NCBI GenBank assembly: GCA_028871475.1
Contig: JAGWMZ010000033.1
Location: forward strand, 1 to 40,076
From: Sphingomonadales bacterium
GTDB lineage: Bacteria; Pseudomonadota; Alphaproteobacteria; Sphingomonadales; Sphingomonadaceae
Direction of reading: 5' to 3'
DNA: 40,076 nt
Part shown: piece after piece, positions 6,802 to 14,713 of the stretch
How positions within the stretch are numbered: the first letter of the stretch is position 1
Layout: every line of letters begins with the position of its first letter
The notes under the pieces: model-generated
What the model was told of the DNA's origin: nothing
Seen by the model: the letters and a program-made list of their open reading frames with translations, nothing else
Databases searched by the model: none
Position numbers and translations under genes: made by a program

Positions 6802-9299
6802 AGCTCTTCCTTGTTGAGCGCCCGCACGTCGGCGGCGGTGGAGGCCAGCAGGGCACTGGCGGCCAGCGCGCGCAACGATGTCGCATCGGATGCACGCAGG
6901 CGCGCCTTCACGGCGGGAATGTCACGCGGGGTCATCGACAATTCACCGACCCCGAGGCCGGCAAGGAGCGCCGCCCCGAAAGGATCACCCGCCAGCCCGC
7001 CGCAGACGCCCACCCAGCGGCCATGGGCTTTCGCCCCCTCCACGGTCATGGCGATGAGGCGCAGCACGGCGGGATGCAGGCTGTCGGCCTCACTGGCGAG
7101 TTCAGGATTTTGCCGGTCGATGGCCAGCGTGTATTGCGTCAGATCATTGGTGCCGATGGAAAAGAAATCGGCGTGCCGCGCCAGGGCATGCGCCACCACC
7201 GCCGCGGCGGGAACCTCGATCATGATGCCGATGGGCACATGGGGCGCACCGATCTCGGCGCGGATCGCCTCGCAGCGGGCGCGCAGCGTGACTAGTTCGG
7301 GCACCGAGGTGATCATGGGGAACATGATCGAAAGATCGCCCCCCACAGCCGCTGCGCGGTAGAGGGCCCGCAACTGCGGATCGAGCAGATCGGGCCGGCG
7401 CAGCAGCAGCCGCGCACCGCGCACACCAAGGAAGGGGTTTTCCTCCTTGGGCAGATCGAGATGCGGCACCTGCTTGTCGCCGCCAATATCAAGCGTGCGC
7501 ACGATCAGCGGACGGTCGCCCAGCGCCTCGATCATGGCGCGATAGATGGCGAACTGCTCGTCCTCGCCGGGAGTTTCGCCTGCTTCGAGAAAGAGGAACT
7601 CGGTGCGCATCAGGCCGACACCCTCGCCGCCCTGAGCCAGCGCGAAAGCGGCCTGATCGGCCCGGTTGATGTTGGCGCCAATGGCGATCTGCAGGCCATC
7701 GGTGGTGATGGCGGGACGGTTGCGCTCGGCCTCCTGCGCCTTGCGCTGTTCCTCGCGCCGGGCGATCCAGTCTTGGGCGGAGGCAAGATCAGCCGGCGAG
7801 GGATGGAGCCAGACACGCCCGCCATCACCATCGACAATCGCCGTCGCGCCCGCCGACAGCGAAAGCAATTGCGCGCCGCCGGCCACCACCGAGGGCAAGC
7901 CCAGTGTGCGTGCCAGAATGGCGCTGTGCGAGGTGGGACCGCCCAGAGCCGTGGCAATGCCGGCCACGCGCGCGATGTCGAGCGCGGCGGTATCGGAAGG
8001 TGAGAGATCCTCGGCCACCAGAATGCAGGGCGTTTCAGGTAGATCCGCGAGCGTGCCGATCCCCAGCCCCGGGTCGATCTGCGCCAGCACGCGGCGCCCG
8101 ACATCGCGCAGATCGGCCGCGCGCGCCGCAAGCACCGGATTGCCCAGCGCCGAAAGCTGCCCGGTCATGCGCTCGACCGCCTGATGCCACGACCAAGCGA
8201 CGCCATGGCCTTCCACCATCATCTGGCAGGTCAGCGTGATCAGGTCGGTATCATCAAGCAAATTGGCCTGCGCCCGGAAGATCGCCGCATCGCCCGCCCC
8301 AAGCCGGCGGGTCGTCTCGTCGATCAGCGCCGTCATCTGGGCGCGGGTGCGCACCAGGGCATCATTGAGCAAAGCGCCCCCGCCGGCCAGATCGACCGGC
8401 ACATCCGGCACGCTCAGTTCGGCGCTGGCCAGCACATGAACCACGCCAATGGCAAGGCCCGGGCTGGCCGCCACACCATCGATCCTCTGCGGCTGGCCGA
8501 CCGGCACCCAGCCCTGCGCCGGTTTTTCGGCCTTTTCCGCCGCACGCCGGGCATCGGACTGTTCACGCGCGGACAGGCTGGCGACAAGGCGGTGGAAGGC
8601 TGCCAACGCATCGGCCTGGCTGGCGGACAGCACAAGCTCGTCACCGGCCCGCAGGCCCAGTTGCAACAGGGCGATCAGGCTGCGCGGGTCGGCCACCTCC
8701 TGACCATGACGCACACGCAGCGACGCGGGGCTGGCCTTGGCCGCCTCCGACCAGGCCGAGGCGGGGCGCGCATGCAGGCCGGTGGGATAATCCACCGTCC
8801 ACGCGATGCTATGCGCCAGATCGCCGGCGGGTTGGGTTGATGGCAGGGCAGGCGCATCATCCTGCAACGCGCGGGCGATGACCTGCGCATCGCTGGTGGA
8901 CGCCAGTTCGCGCAGCCGCGCCTCGTCCTGAATCAGCCGGGTCAGGCGGCGCAGGATGGTGATATGGCTGTCCGAATTGGCGGCGATGCCCACCACCAGA
9001 TGCGCGATCTGCCCCGGGTTCCATTCAATCCCATCAGGGAATTGCAGCACCACGATACCATCGCGCCGCACCAGCCCCTTGTCTTCGCCCAGACCATGCG
9101 GGATCGCCACGCCGCCACCCAGATAGGTGTTGGCCACGGATTCGCGCGCCAGCATGCTTTCCTCATAGCCCGCATCCACGCAGCCGGCCGCGACCAGCAA
9201 CTGCCCGGCCTGACGAATCGCGTCCTGCTTGCCGCTCGCCTGCGCGGCAATGCGCACCATGTCATCCACGGCGGAACGCTTGGAAACTTCCTGAAGCAT
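6798..9299 (-). CDS. fruB: Multiphosphoryl transfer protein EIIA-HPr-EI (FruB)
   Basis: The 833-residue fusion carries phosphate from phosphoenolpyruvate to FruA. The EIIA-Fru domain (1-145) has its active His68 in GVAIPHGL. The HPr domain (about 162-250) has His176 in GLHARPAS, with Ser207 near the usual regulatory serine site. The EI domain (270-833) has His458 in GGPTSHSAILAR and the PEP-site Cys in VGVCGGLAGDP near the C-terminus. The frame stays open to an ATG at 9365, but that would put the start inside the operator at 9347-9364. The start at 9299, giving MLQEVSKRSAV, is preferred, with AGAGAGG about 12 nt upstream. Because the protein carries its own EI and HPr, the locus is self-contained for fructose transport. 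It is first in the leftward operon. Confidence 0.94.
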   Translation of the reverse strand: MLQEVSKRSAVDDMVRIAAQASGKQDAIRQAGQLLVAAGCVDAGYEESMLARESVANTYLGGGVAIPHGLGEDKGLVRRDGIVVLQFPDGIEWNPGQIAHLVVGIAANSDSHITILRRLTRLIQDEARLRELASTSDAQVIARALQDDAPALPSTQPAGDLAHSIAWTVDYPTGLHARPASAWSEAAKASPASLRVRHGQEVADPRSLIALLQLGLRAGDELVLSASQADALAAFHRLVASLSAREQSDARRAAEKAEKPAQGWVPVGQPQRIDGVAASPGLAIGVVHVLASAELSVPDVPVDLAGGGALLNDALVRTRAQMTALIDETTRRLGAGDAAIFRAQANLLDDTDLITLTCQMMVEGHGVAWSWHQAVERMTGQLSALGNPVLAARAADLRDVGRRVLAQIDPGLGIGTLADLPETPCILVAEDLSPSDTAALDIARVAGIATALGGPTSHSAILARTLGLPSVVAGGAQLLSLSAGATAIVDGDGGRVWLHPSPADLASAQDWIARREEQRKAQEAERNRPAITTDGLQIAIGANINRADQAAFALAQGGEGVGLMRTEFLFLEAGETPGEDEQFAIYRAMIEALGDRPLIVRTLDIGGDKQVPHLDLPKEENPFLGVRGARLLLRRPDLLDPQLRALYRAAAVGGDLSIMFPMITSVPELVTLRARCEAIRAEIGAPHVPIGIMIEVPAAAVVAHALARHADFFSIGTNDLTQYTLAIDRQNPELASEADSLHPAVLRLIAMTVEGAKAHGRWVGVCGGLAGDPFGAALLAGLGVGELSMTPRDIPAVKARLRASDATSLRALAASALLASTAADVRALNKEEL

Positions 9300-9346
9300 G
9301 TCTCTCGGGCCTCTCTTCGGCGATTTGTTCCGTCGCCTCACACTCA

Positions 9347-9364
9347 TGAGAAAACGTTTTCTCA
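9347..9364. promoter_or_regulatory. LacI-type operator upstream of fruB
   Basis: TGAGAAAACGTTTTCTCA is a perfect 18-bp palindrome centred on CG, the classic shape of a LacI/GalR-family site. On the minus strand a perfect TTGACA (9376 to 9371) lies just upstream, and the palindrome covers the place where the -10 box should be. A bound regulator would therefore block fruB transcription. The regulator gene is 100 bp away and divergent. Confidence 0.85.
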
Positions 9365-9370
9365 AATTTT

Positions 9371-9376
9371 TGTCAA
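9371..9376 (-). promoter_or_regulatory. Probable -35 box of the fruBKA-oprB promoter
   Basis: The minus strand reads TTGACA here, 72 nt upstream of the fruB start. A 17-nt spacing puts the -10 inside the operator, where the sequence is TTTCTC, a poor match to TATAAT. The promoter is therefore supported by its -35 and its position only. Confidence 0.5.
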
Positions 9377-9445
9377 CCCCCCTTGCGCAAATGGCCCATT
9401 ATCGGGCATTTCTTTCAGCAACGGAGGCGCAGGATCCGGCAAGAG

Positions 9446-9463
9446 AGGAGAAAACGTTTCCTT
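9446..9463. promoter_or_regulatory. Second, imperfect LacI-type operator overlapping the fruR ribosome-binding site
   Basis: AGGAGAAAACGTTTCCTT shares the core AGAAAACGTTT with the perfect site at 9347-9364 and is centred exactly 100 bp from it. The arms mismatch at two positions. It contains the ribosome-binding site GGAG and ends one base before the regulator ATG at 9464. It therefore suggests weaker autoregulation of the regulator gene. Confidence 0.65.
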
Positions 9464-10462
9464 ATGAGTGTGGGAATCAAGGATGTTGCCCGCGTGGCCA
9501 ATGTCTCCACGGCCACCGTGTCGCGCGTGCTGGCCGGTCGCGCGGTGGACCCGGCCATGCAGGAACGCGTTCAGGACGCCGTGCGTGCCACCGGCTATCG
9601 CCCCAATCTGGCGGCACGGCGGCTGCGTTCGCGCCACACCAACACCATCGGCCTGATCGTGGCGGATCTGCGCAATCCCTTTTTCACCGCCGTCTCGCGC
9701 ATGGTCGAGGACATCGCCTATGAGCGCGGCATGCGGGTCATCCTGTGCAACACCGACGAGGACCCGGCCAAGGAAGCCATGTATCTGCAACTGATGCAGG
9801 AAGAACGCGTGGCGGGCGTCATTCTGGCCCCCACCCGCAAGGGGCTGGACCATGCGGCGCGCAGCCGCCCCGATTTTCCCATGGTGCTGATCGACCGCAC
9901 CGCGCCCGGCATGGCGCATGACAGCGTGGTGCTCGACAATGAGGCCATGGCAGCGCTGCTGGTCGAGCATCTGCATCGTCAGGGGCTGACGCAGATCGCC
10001 GGCCTGTTCGGTGCCGACAGCGCCACCGGCGCCCAGCGCCGCGCCGGTTTCGAGCAGGCCGCCCGCCGCCTCGGGCTGGAGGCCCGCACCCTTTCCATCC
10101 CCCATGGCGCAGGGCAGACGGCGCAAAGCGTGGCTGATTTGCTGGAGGGGCCCCAACGCCCGCAGGCGCTGGTCGTCAGCAATGGGGTGATGCTGATGGC
10201 GGTGCTGCGCGCGGTCTATGCGCTGGGCCTGAGCGTGCCGGGCGACATCGTGCTGGCCGGCTTCGACCGCGAGGACTGGATGGATCTGGTCGCCGGCGGC
10301 CTTGCCATCATTGAGCAACCTGTCGAGGATATTGGTCGCATGGCCATGACCATGCTGCTCGACCGGCTCGACCATCCCGACATTCCCGCCCGCAAGGTGG
10401 TGCTCAACGGCGTGCTGCGCGCCGCCAGTACCCCCGCCCCTCCATCGGAGCCTGCCCCATGA
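9464..10462 (+). CDS. LacI-family transcriptional regulator of the fructose locus
   Basis: The 332-residue DNA-binding protein probably represses the fructose genes until a sugar phosphate binds. The N-terminal helix-turn-helix and hinge are typical of LacI: GIKDVARVANVSTATVSRVL (residues 4-23) and GYRPNLAARRLRS. The periplasmic-binding-protein-like effector domain follows, starting at TIGLIVADLRNPFF and including GVILAPTRK and VLAGFDRED. The frame is open 81 bp further upstream, but the ATG at 9464 puts the HTH at the expected distance and has GAGAGGAG about 13 nt upstream. It diverges from fruB with matching operators in between. Its stop overlaps the next gene by 4 bp. The effector is likely fructose 1-phosphate or fructose 1,6-bisphosphate, which is inferred. 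It resembles Cra/FruR in role but acts locally here. Confidence 0.92.
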   Translation: MSVGIKDVARVANVSTATVSRVLAGRAVDPAMQERVQDAVRATGYRPNLAARRLRSRHTNTIGLIVADLRNPFFTAVSRMVEDIAYERGMRVILCNTDEDPAKEAMYLQLMQEERVAGVILAPTRKGLDHAARSRPDFPMVLIDRTAPGMAHDSVVLDNEAMAALLVEHLHRQGLTQIAGLFGADSATGAQRRAGFEQAARRLGLEARTLSIPHGAGQTAQSVADLLEGPQRPQALVVSNGVMLMAVLRAVYALGLSVPGDIVLAGFDREDWMDLVAGGLAIIEQPVEDIGRMAMTMLLDRLDHPDIPARKVVLNGVLRAASTPAPPSEPAP

Positions 10463-11301
10463 AGCCCCCCATCGGCCGCGACACGCAATTGTGCATGTCG
10501 CTCTCCGCGCGCCCCGGCAATGCCGGATCACGCCTGCACAATGCGCTGTACGAAGCGATGGGGCTGGATTTCGTCTACAAATCCTTCTCCACCAGGGATC
10601 TGCCCGCGGCCATCGGCGGCATTCGCGCGCTCTCCATCCGGGGCTGCGCCATTTCGATGCCGTTCAAGGAAGCGGTCATCCCGTTGATCGACGCGCTCGA
10701 ACCTTCCGCCCGGGTGATCGACAGCGTGAACACCATCGTCAATGATGATGGTGTGCTGACCGGCTACAACACCGATTACATCGCCGTGCGCGACTTGCTG
10801 GTGCGCCGCGCGGTCGATCCGGCAACGCCCTTCGTGCTGCGCGGCAGCGGCGGCATGGCCAAGGCGGTGACAGCGGCACTGCGCAATCTGGGCTTTACGC
10901 AAGGAACGATCGTGGCGCGCAACGAGGCCACCGGCAAGCCGCTGGCACAGGCCTATGGCTATGGCTGGTCCGCCGACCTGCCGGCGCAGGGGGCGCCCTT
11001 GCTGATCAACGTGACGCCGCTGGGCATGGAAGGCTCCGCCAGCGAGGAACTCGCCTTCCCCGCCGCATGGATCGCCGACTGCGCCATCGCCTTCGACGTG
11101 GTGGCCCAGCCCGCCGAAACGCCCTTCCTCAAAGCCGCGCGGCAGGCCGGCAAGCCGGTTATCTCGGGCGCCGAGGTGATCGTTCTTCAAGCTGTCGAAC
11201 AATTTGTGCTTTATACCGGGCTGCGGCCAACACCGGCCCAGATTCGCGCCGCAACCGTGCTTGCCCATGGCGAGGCGGTGGCCCAGACCCTTTCTGCCTG
11301 A
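10459..11301 (+). CDS. Shikimate dehydrogenase-like oxidoreductase (HI0607/SdhL type)
   Basis: The 280-residue NAD(P)-dependent oxidoreductase has the AroE fold. The N-terminal substrate domain starts DTQLCMSLSARPGN in place of the GxPxxHSxSP of true AroE. The catalytic pair is present as Lys70 (ISMPFK) and Asp106 (GYNTDY), with Asn91 in SVNTIV. The nucleotide-binding loop GSGGMAKAV (129-137) and the C-terminal SGAEVIVLQAVEQF helix follow. These details match the Haemophilus HI0607 subgroup as I remember it, whose shikimate activity is very low and whose natural substrate is unknown. It overlaps the regulator stop by 4 bp (ATGA), so it is translated with it, and precedes fructose-1,6-bisphosphatase. 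A role in fructose or polyol metabolism is suggested only by this context. Confidence 0.85.
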   Translation: MKPPIGRDTQLCMSLSARPGNAGSRLHNALYEAMGLDFVYKSFSTRDLPAAIGGIRALSIRGCAISMPFKEAVIPLIDALEPSARVIDSVNTIVNDDGVLTGYNTDYIAVRDLLVRRAVDPATPFVLRGSGGMAKAVTAALRNLGFTQGTIVARNEATGKPLAQAYGYGWSADLPAQGAPLLINVTPLGMEGSASEELAFPAAWIADCAIAFDVVAQPAETPFLKAARQAGKPVISGAEVIVLQAVEQFVLYTGLRPTPAQIRAATVLAHGEAVAQTLSA

Positions 11302-11360
11302 CCAAGCCTGCATCCTTGATCCGCCCCTTTCAGACCTCCTTTCGAACAAGGCCCTGATCC

Positions 11361-12380
11361 ATGTCCCGAGCTCCCACCCTCACCCGCTTCCTGATCGAAC
11401 AGCAAAGGGAACAGAACACGCTGCCCGCAGAACTGCGCCTGTTGATCGAAACGGTGGCGCGCGCCTGCAAGACGATTGGCCATGCCGTGTCGAAAGGCGC
11501 GCTGGGCGAGGTTCTGGGCAGCCTTGGCCAGGAAAACGTGCAGGGCGAGGTTCAGAAAAAGCTGGACGTCATCGCCAATGAACTGCTGCTCGATGCCAAT
11601 GAATGGGGCGGCCATCTTGCCGCCATGGCGTCCGAGGAAATGGAGACGATCCACCTCATCCCCAACCGTTACCCCAAGGGCGAATATCTGCTGCTCTTTG
11701 ATCCGATCGACGGATCGAGCAACATCGATGTGGGCCTGTCGGTCGGCACGATCTTTTCGGTGCTGAAAGCGCCGCCCGAAGCGGCCGGGCGCGAAGTAAC
11801 CGAGGCCGACTTTCTGCAGGCCGGCGCCACGCAGGTGGCCGCCGGCTATGCGCTGTACGGTCCCCAGACGCTGCTGATGCTCACCATGGGCGCCGGTGTC
11901 TATGAATTCACGCTGGACCGCGAAGTGGGGGCCTGGCGCATGACCGATGGCCCCATCCAGATCCCGCAGGGCACGCGCGAATTCGCCATCAACATGTCGA
12001 ACCGTCGCCAGTGGACACCCCATGTCGAACGCTATATCGATGAGCGCGTGAGCGGTGCACAGGGGCCGCTGGGCACCGATTACAACATGCGCTGGACCGG
12101 CTCGATGGTCGCCGACATCCATCGCATCCTCAAGCGTGGCGGCGTTTTCCTTTACCCCGCCGATGCGCGCAAGCCGGGCAAGGCGCGGCTGCGGCTGATG
12201 TATGAAGCCAACCCGATGGCCTTCCTGATGGAGCAGGCCGGCGGCGCCGGCACCGACGGCACGACCCGCTTGCTCGACCTGTCGCCGCAAGCCTTGCACC
12301 AGCGGGTGGGCGTGATGCTGGGCGATCGCGCCGAGGTGGCAGCCGCCACCCAGGCGCAAGCCGCCATGGCCCAGAGCTGA
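11361..12380 (+). CDS. fbp: Class I fructose-1,6-bisphosphatase
   Basis: The 339-residue cytoplasmic enzyme hydrolyses fructose 1,6-bisphosphate to fructose 6-phosphate. Metal and substrate residues are visible: GEVQKKLDV (62-70), the acidic pair in SEEME (91-95), and the signature FDPIDGSSNID (113-123). The C-terminal half holds YEANPMAFLMEQAGG with the usual catalytic Glu. Length is normal for FBPase I. It begins 59 bp after the SdhL-like gene, with no strong ribosome-binding site before ATG 11361. Its presence beside fruBKA fits an organism that sends PTS-derived fructose 1,6-bisphosphate back to fructose 6-phosphate and glucose 6-phosphate for the Entner-Doudoroff route. That explanation is inferred. 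Confidence 0.95.
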   Translation: MSRAPTLTRFLIEQQREQNTLPAELRLLIETVARACKTIGHAVSKGALGEVLGSLGQENVQGEVQKKLDVIANELLLDANEWGGHLAAMASEEMETIHLIPNRYPKGEYLLLFDPIDGSSNIDVGLSVGTIFSVLKAPPEAAGREVTEADFLQAGATQVAAGYALYGPQTLLMLTMGAGVYEFTLDREVGAWRMTDGPIQIPQGTREFAINMSNRRQWTPHVERYIDERVSGAQGPLGTDYNMRWTGSMVADIHRILKRGGVFLYPADARKPGKARLRLMYEANPMAFLMEQAGGAGTDGTTRLLDLSPQALHQRVGVMLGDRAEVAAATQAQAAMAQS

Positions 12381-12410
12381 CGTCAGGCCATGGGCGAACT
12401 GGCGCGGGAC

Positions 12411-13064
12411 CTATCCTCGCGCCAGAATAGCCCGCCAGCGTGTATCGAGCCGAGCCTGCGCCGTGCCGGGGCGCACATGGGCCACCAGCGAAATGCCGCG
12501 CAGGGTCACCGAATGGCCGGCCAGCCAATGACCGATGATGCTGTATCCGACATCATAGATTGCCACATCCTCATGCGCCTCACCATCGACGAGGAAATGA
12601 GTGGTAATGGCCACGGGAATCGTCTCGTCCCCCCGGCTGTCATCGGGCAGATGCGCGTCCCCGCGCGCCGTTTTCAGCGCATCCTCGAACCAGCCAGCTT
12701 CAATGCGTGGCTCACCGGTGGTCTGGGCCGGCTTGATGCCAAGCGCGGTGGGGAAAGCAATCGTCTGATCCTGCACCGATTGCTCCGCGCCCGCAGGCTT
12801 CAGACTGAGCACGCGCTTGCCCGCACTGCTGGCCGTCAGCACAAGGCGGCTGGCCCGGTCGTTGGCCTTTTGCGCCTCATTGGTCTTGACCGCCTCGCTC
12901 TCGCGCCGCTCGCTCCAGCTGTTCCACAAGGTGAGGCCCGAAATCAGCACCGCGGCCACGGCCAGCACCTCGCCCAGCGTGATCCATCGGCGCCGCGCGG
13001 CGGCAGCCTCCGCGGAACGTGGCTGAGGGGCAGGCGAGTCGGGACGGGATGGATCTTTGCTCAC
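12411..13064 (-). CDS. Hypothetical protein with one N-terminal membrane segment
   Basis: The 217-residue product is not recognised. Residues 1-25 are rich in Ser, Pro and Ala and look disordered. Residues 27-47 (WITLGEVLAVAAVLISGLTLW) form one membrane helix. A short charged, possibly coiled region follows (48-70, with SERRESEAVKTNEAQKANDRA). The rest is soluble with several short beta-like stretches (IPVAITTHFLVDG, GHSVTLRGISLVA). Charge distribution suggests the C-terminal part is periplasmic. Codon use looks like its neighbours. It converges on fbp (30 bp apart) and diverges from lysR across the G-loop hairpin region. A membrane-anchored accessory protein is a guess only. Confidence 0.75.
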   Translation of the reverse strand: MSKDPSRPDSPAPQPRSAEAAAARRRWITLGEVLAVAAVLISGLTLWNSWSERRESEAVKTNEAQKANDRASRLVLTASSAGKRVLSLKPAGAEQSVQDQTIAFPTALGIKPAQTTGEPRIEAGWFEDALKTARGDAHLPDDSRGDETIPVAITTHFLVDGEAHEDVAIYDVGYSIIGHWLAGHSVTLRGISLVAHVRPGTAQARLDTRWRAILARG

Positions 13065-13137
13065 GCCGGCCTTCGACCATGCGCAACGCCCAGCGTCAAG
13101 CTGGTGAAGAGTGGCATGATGGTGGCGGGGAGTAAGC

Positions 13138-13180
13138 GGCGAGGCATCACTTCGGGGGGGGGGGACTGTGATGCCTCGCC
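13138..13180. repeat. 13-bp stem-loop with an 11-G loop
   Basis: GGCGAGGCATCAC (13138-13150) and its exact complement (13168-13180) enclose a 17-nt loop that contains eleven consecutive G (13154-13164). No T-run follows, so it is not a standard terminator. It lies in the 262-bp divergent gap between the hypothetical gene (start 13064) and lysR (start 13327). The outer parts ATGGTGGC (13119-13126) and GCCACCAT (13178-13185) offer an alternative pairing. Confidence 0.85.
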
Positions 13181-13193
13181 ACCATGACGACCA

Positions 13194-13218
13194 TGGATCG
13201 GGGGGGGGAGGTGATCCA
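13194..13218. repeat. Stem-loop with a 9-G loop
   Basis: TGGATC (13194-13199) pairs with GATCCA (13213-13218). The 13-nt loop begins with nine consecutive G (13200-13208), then AGGT. It is the second of three neighbouring G-loop hairpins. Confidence 0.7.
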
Positions 13219-13220
13219 CG

Positions 13221-13239
13221 CCAGACGGGGGGCGTCTGG
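13221..13239. repeat. Stem-loop with a GGGGG loop
   Basis: CCAGACG (13221-13227) pairs with CGTCTGG (13233-13239) around a loop of five G. It is the third G-loop hairpin and lies 88 bp before the lysR start. A further weak GGACG/CGTCC pair (13239-13243 and 13250-13254) follows it. Confidence 0.75.
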
Positions 13240-13326
13240 GACGTCTGAGCGTCCTATAGCGGCAAAAATGCACTTCGCCCCACAAGCCGGCTGGCGATCC
13301 CTCATAAATGGATTTATGGACGAACC

Positions 13327-14250
13327 ATGTCGCTCCAGCTTTTGCGAACCTTTATCGAAGTCTACCGCCAGCGCTCGATCAGCGGCGCGGCGCGCAGCCT
13401 GGATCTGACACAACCTGCCGTTTCGCAGCAGATTGCCGGGCTCGAAGGCAGCATCGGCCGCCCCCTGTTCGAGCGTGACGCGCGCGGCGTGCGCCCCACC
13501 CCCGCCGCCGACGATCTGGCCGCCGACATTGGCGACAGGCTGGATCTGGCCGAAGCGGCACTGTCGGCGGCCCGCGCGCGATCGACCGAAATGGCGGGGT
13601 CCATCCAGATCGTCGGCCATGCCGACGTTCTGGCCGAGGTCGTCGCCCCGCAACTCATCCCTCTGCTGCGCGATGGCATTCGCGTGCGGTTGCAGACGGG
13701 CGATCATGACGTGGTGATGCGCCAGCTGGTCGAGGGCCACTGCGACCTTGGCATTTCGGCCTTCCCTATCGAAGAGCGGCGGCTGCGCAGCGAAGTCATC
13801 CGCGACGAGCCTGTTCTGGCGGTGGCCGCCCCGGCGGTTGCGGCGCGGCTCAACGCGGTAACGCAAGGCGGGGGCGATCTGGCCGTCGCACTGGCCAGCG
13901 AACCGGTGCTGACCTATACGGCCGAGCGCCCGGTGGTCGATGGCTGGCTGGAACGCAACCAGCTTACCCGCGGTCCCCTCAATCCCGCGCTGAGCGGGCA
14001 GGATCTGCGCGCCTTGCGCCATCTGCTGACCGAGGGATTTGGCTGGAGCGTGCTGCCCCTGTACCTCTGCCAGGGCGAAATCGAGCGCGGGCAACTGGTC
14101 GAAATCCACGCTCCGCTGGGCCTTACCACCTATACCTATCACCTGATCTGGACACCCAGCGCCCTGCGCCAGCCGCGCGTGGCCCATGCCCGCCAGATCC
14201 TGCTGCAAGGCCTGCTGGAGGCGGGCCGGGAGACATTGCCCCATGGCTGA
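13327..14250 (+). CDS. LysR-family transcriptional regulator
   Basis: The 307-residue protein has the LysR winged helix-turn-helix at residues 1-60: LLRTFIEVYRQRSISGAARSL, then LTQPAVSQQIAGLE, then GRPLFERDARGVRPTPAA. The effector domain (about 90-300) is less conserved, with SIQIVGHADVLAEVVAPQL at its start and GFGWSVLPLYLC near the end. No strong ribosome-binding site is seen before ATG 13327. The last codons overlap the start of the truncated hemoglobin gene, so the two are probably cotranscribed. LysR regulators often control the divergent neighbour, here the hypothetical gene at 12411-13064, across the G-loop hairpins. The inducer cannot be predicted. Confidence 0.9.
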   Translation: MSLQLLRTFIEVYRQRSISGAARSLDLTQPAVSQQIAGLEGSIGRPLFERDARGVRPTPAADDLAADIGDRLDLAEAALSAARARSTEMAGSIQIVGHADVLAEVVAPQLIPLLRDGIRVRLQTGDHDVVMRQLVEGHCDLGISAFPIEERRLRSEVIRDEPVLAVAAPAVAARLNAVTQGGGDLAVALASEPVLTYTAERPVVDGWLERNQLTRGPLNPALSGQDLRALRHLLTEGFGWSVLPLYLCQGEIERGQLVEIHAPLGLTTYTYHLIWTPSALRQPRVAHARQILLQGLLEAGRETLPHG

Positions 14251-14635
14251 GCCCAGCCTTTATGACGCCATTGGCGGCGCACCCACCATTTCCGCGCTGG
14301 TCGACCGGTTTTACACCAATATGGAGCTGTGGCCTGAGGCGCGCGCGATCCGCGCGATGCATGGGGACGATCTTGCCGGCGTGGCCCATGGGCTCAAGGC
14401 CTATCTGTCGGAATGGCTGGGCGGACCGGCGCTGTTTTCGCCGGTGAAAGGTCATCCGCGCATGAAGATGCGCCACATGCCCTTCCCCATCGCCAGCGCC
14501 GAACGCGACGCATGGCTGGCCTGCATGAAGGAAGCGCTCGACACGGTGGTGACTAACCGGGCGGCCCGGATACAGATCTATGCCAGCATGGAAAAGCTGG
14601 CCGACTGGATGCGCAACAGGCCCGATCCTGTCTGA
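14243..14635 (+). CDS. Group II truncated hemoglobin
   Basis: The 130-residue heme protein is of the trHbO/group II kind, usually linked to O2 or NO handling or redox chemistry. Marks are LYDAIGG (6-12), Tyr24 at B10 in RFYTNM, GHPRMKMRH with the proximal His78, the FPI segment, and Trp91 at G8 in DAWLACMKEAL. Length is normal. The frame is open upstream, but ATG 14243 gives the expected MAEPSLYDAIGG start and overlaps the lysR stop, suggesting coupled translation. The LysR pairing suggests regulated expression. A second globin, fused to a chemotaxis receptor, lies 4 kb away. Confidence 0.92.
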   Translation: MAEPSLYDAIGGAPTISALVDRFYTNMELWPEARAIRAMHGDDLAGVAHGLKAYLSEWLGGPALFSPVKGHPRMKMRHMPFPIASAERDAWLACMKEALDTVVTNRAARIQIYASMEKLADWMRNRPDPV

Positions 14636-14671
14636 ACCGGGCCTGCTGTCATTTGAAATTCATCGGTGAGC

Positions 14672-14692
14672 GCCTGCGGGGACAACGCAGGC
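14672..14692. other. Hairpin between convergent hemoglobin and TonB-receptor genes
   Basis: GCCTGCG (14672-14678) and CGCAGGC (14686-14692) make a 7-bp stem with a 7-nt loop, midway in the 78-bp convergent gap. No T-run follows on either strand, so terminator function is possible but not shown. Confidence 0.4.
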
Positions 14693-14713
14693 ACCCGCCC
14701 GGAATGAAGGCGA

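Noticed and set aside
9300..9365. Upstream extension of fruB to ATG 9365
   Set aside because: It would start inside the operator palindrome and add a basic segment unlike EIIA N-termini. ATG 9299 fits the domain start.
14672..14692. Clear terminator between hemoglobin and TonB-receptor genes
   Set aside because: The stem is real but has no T-run on either side, so it is kept only as a hairpin.
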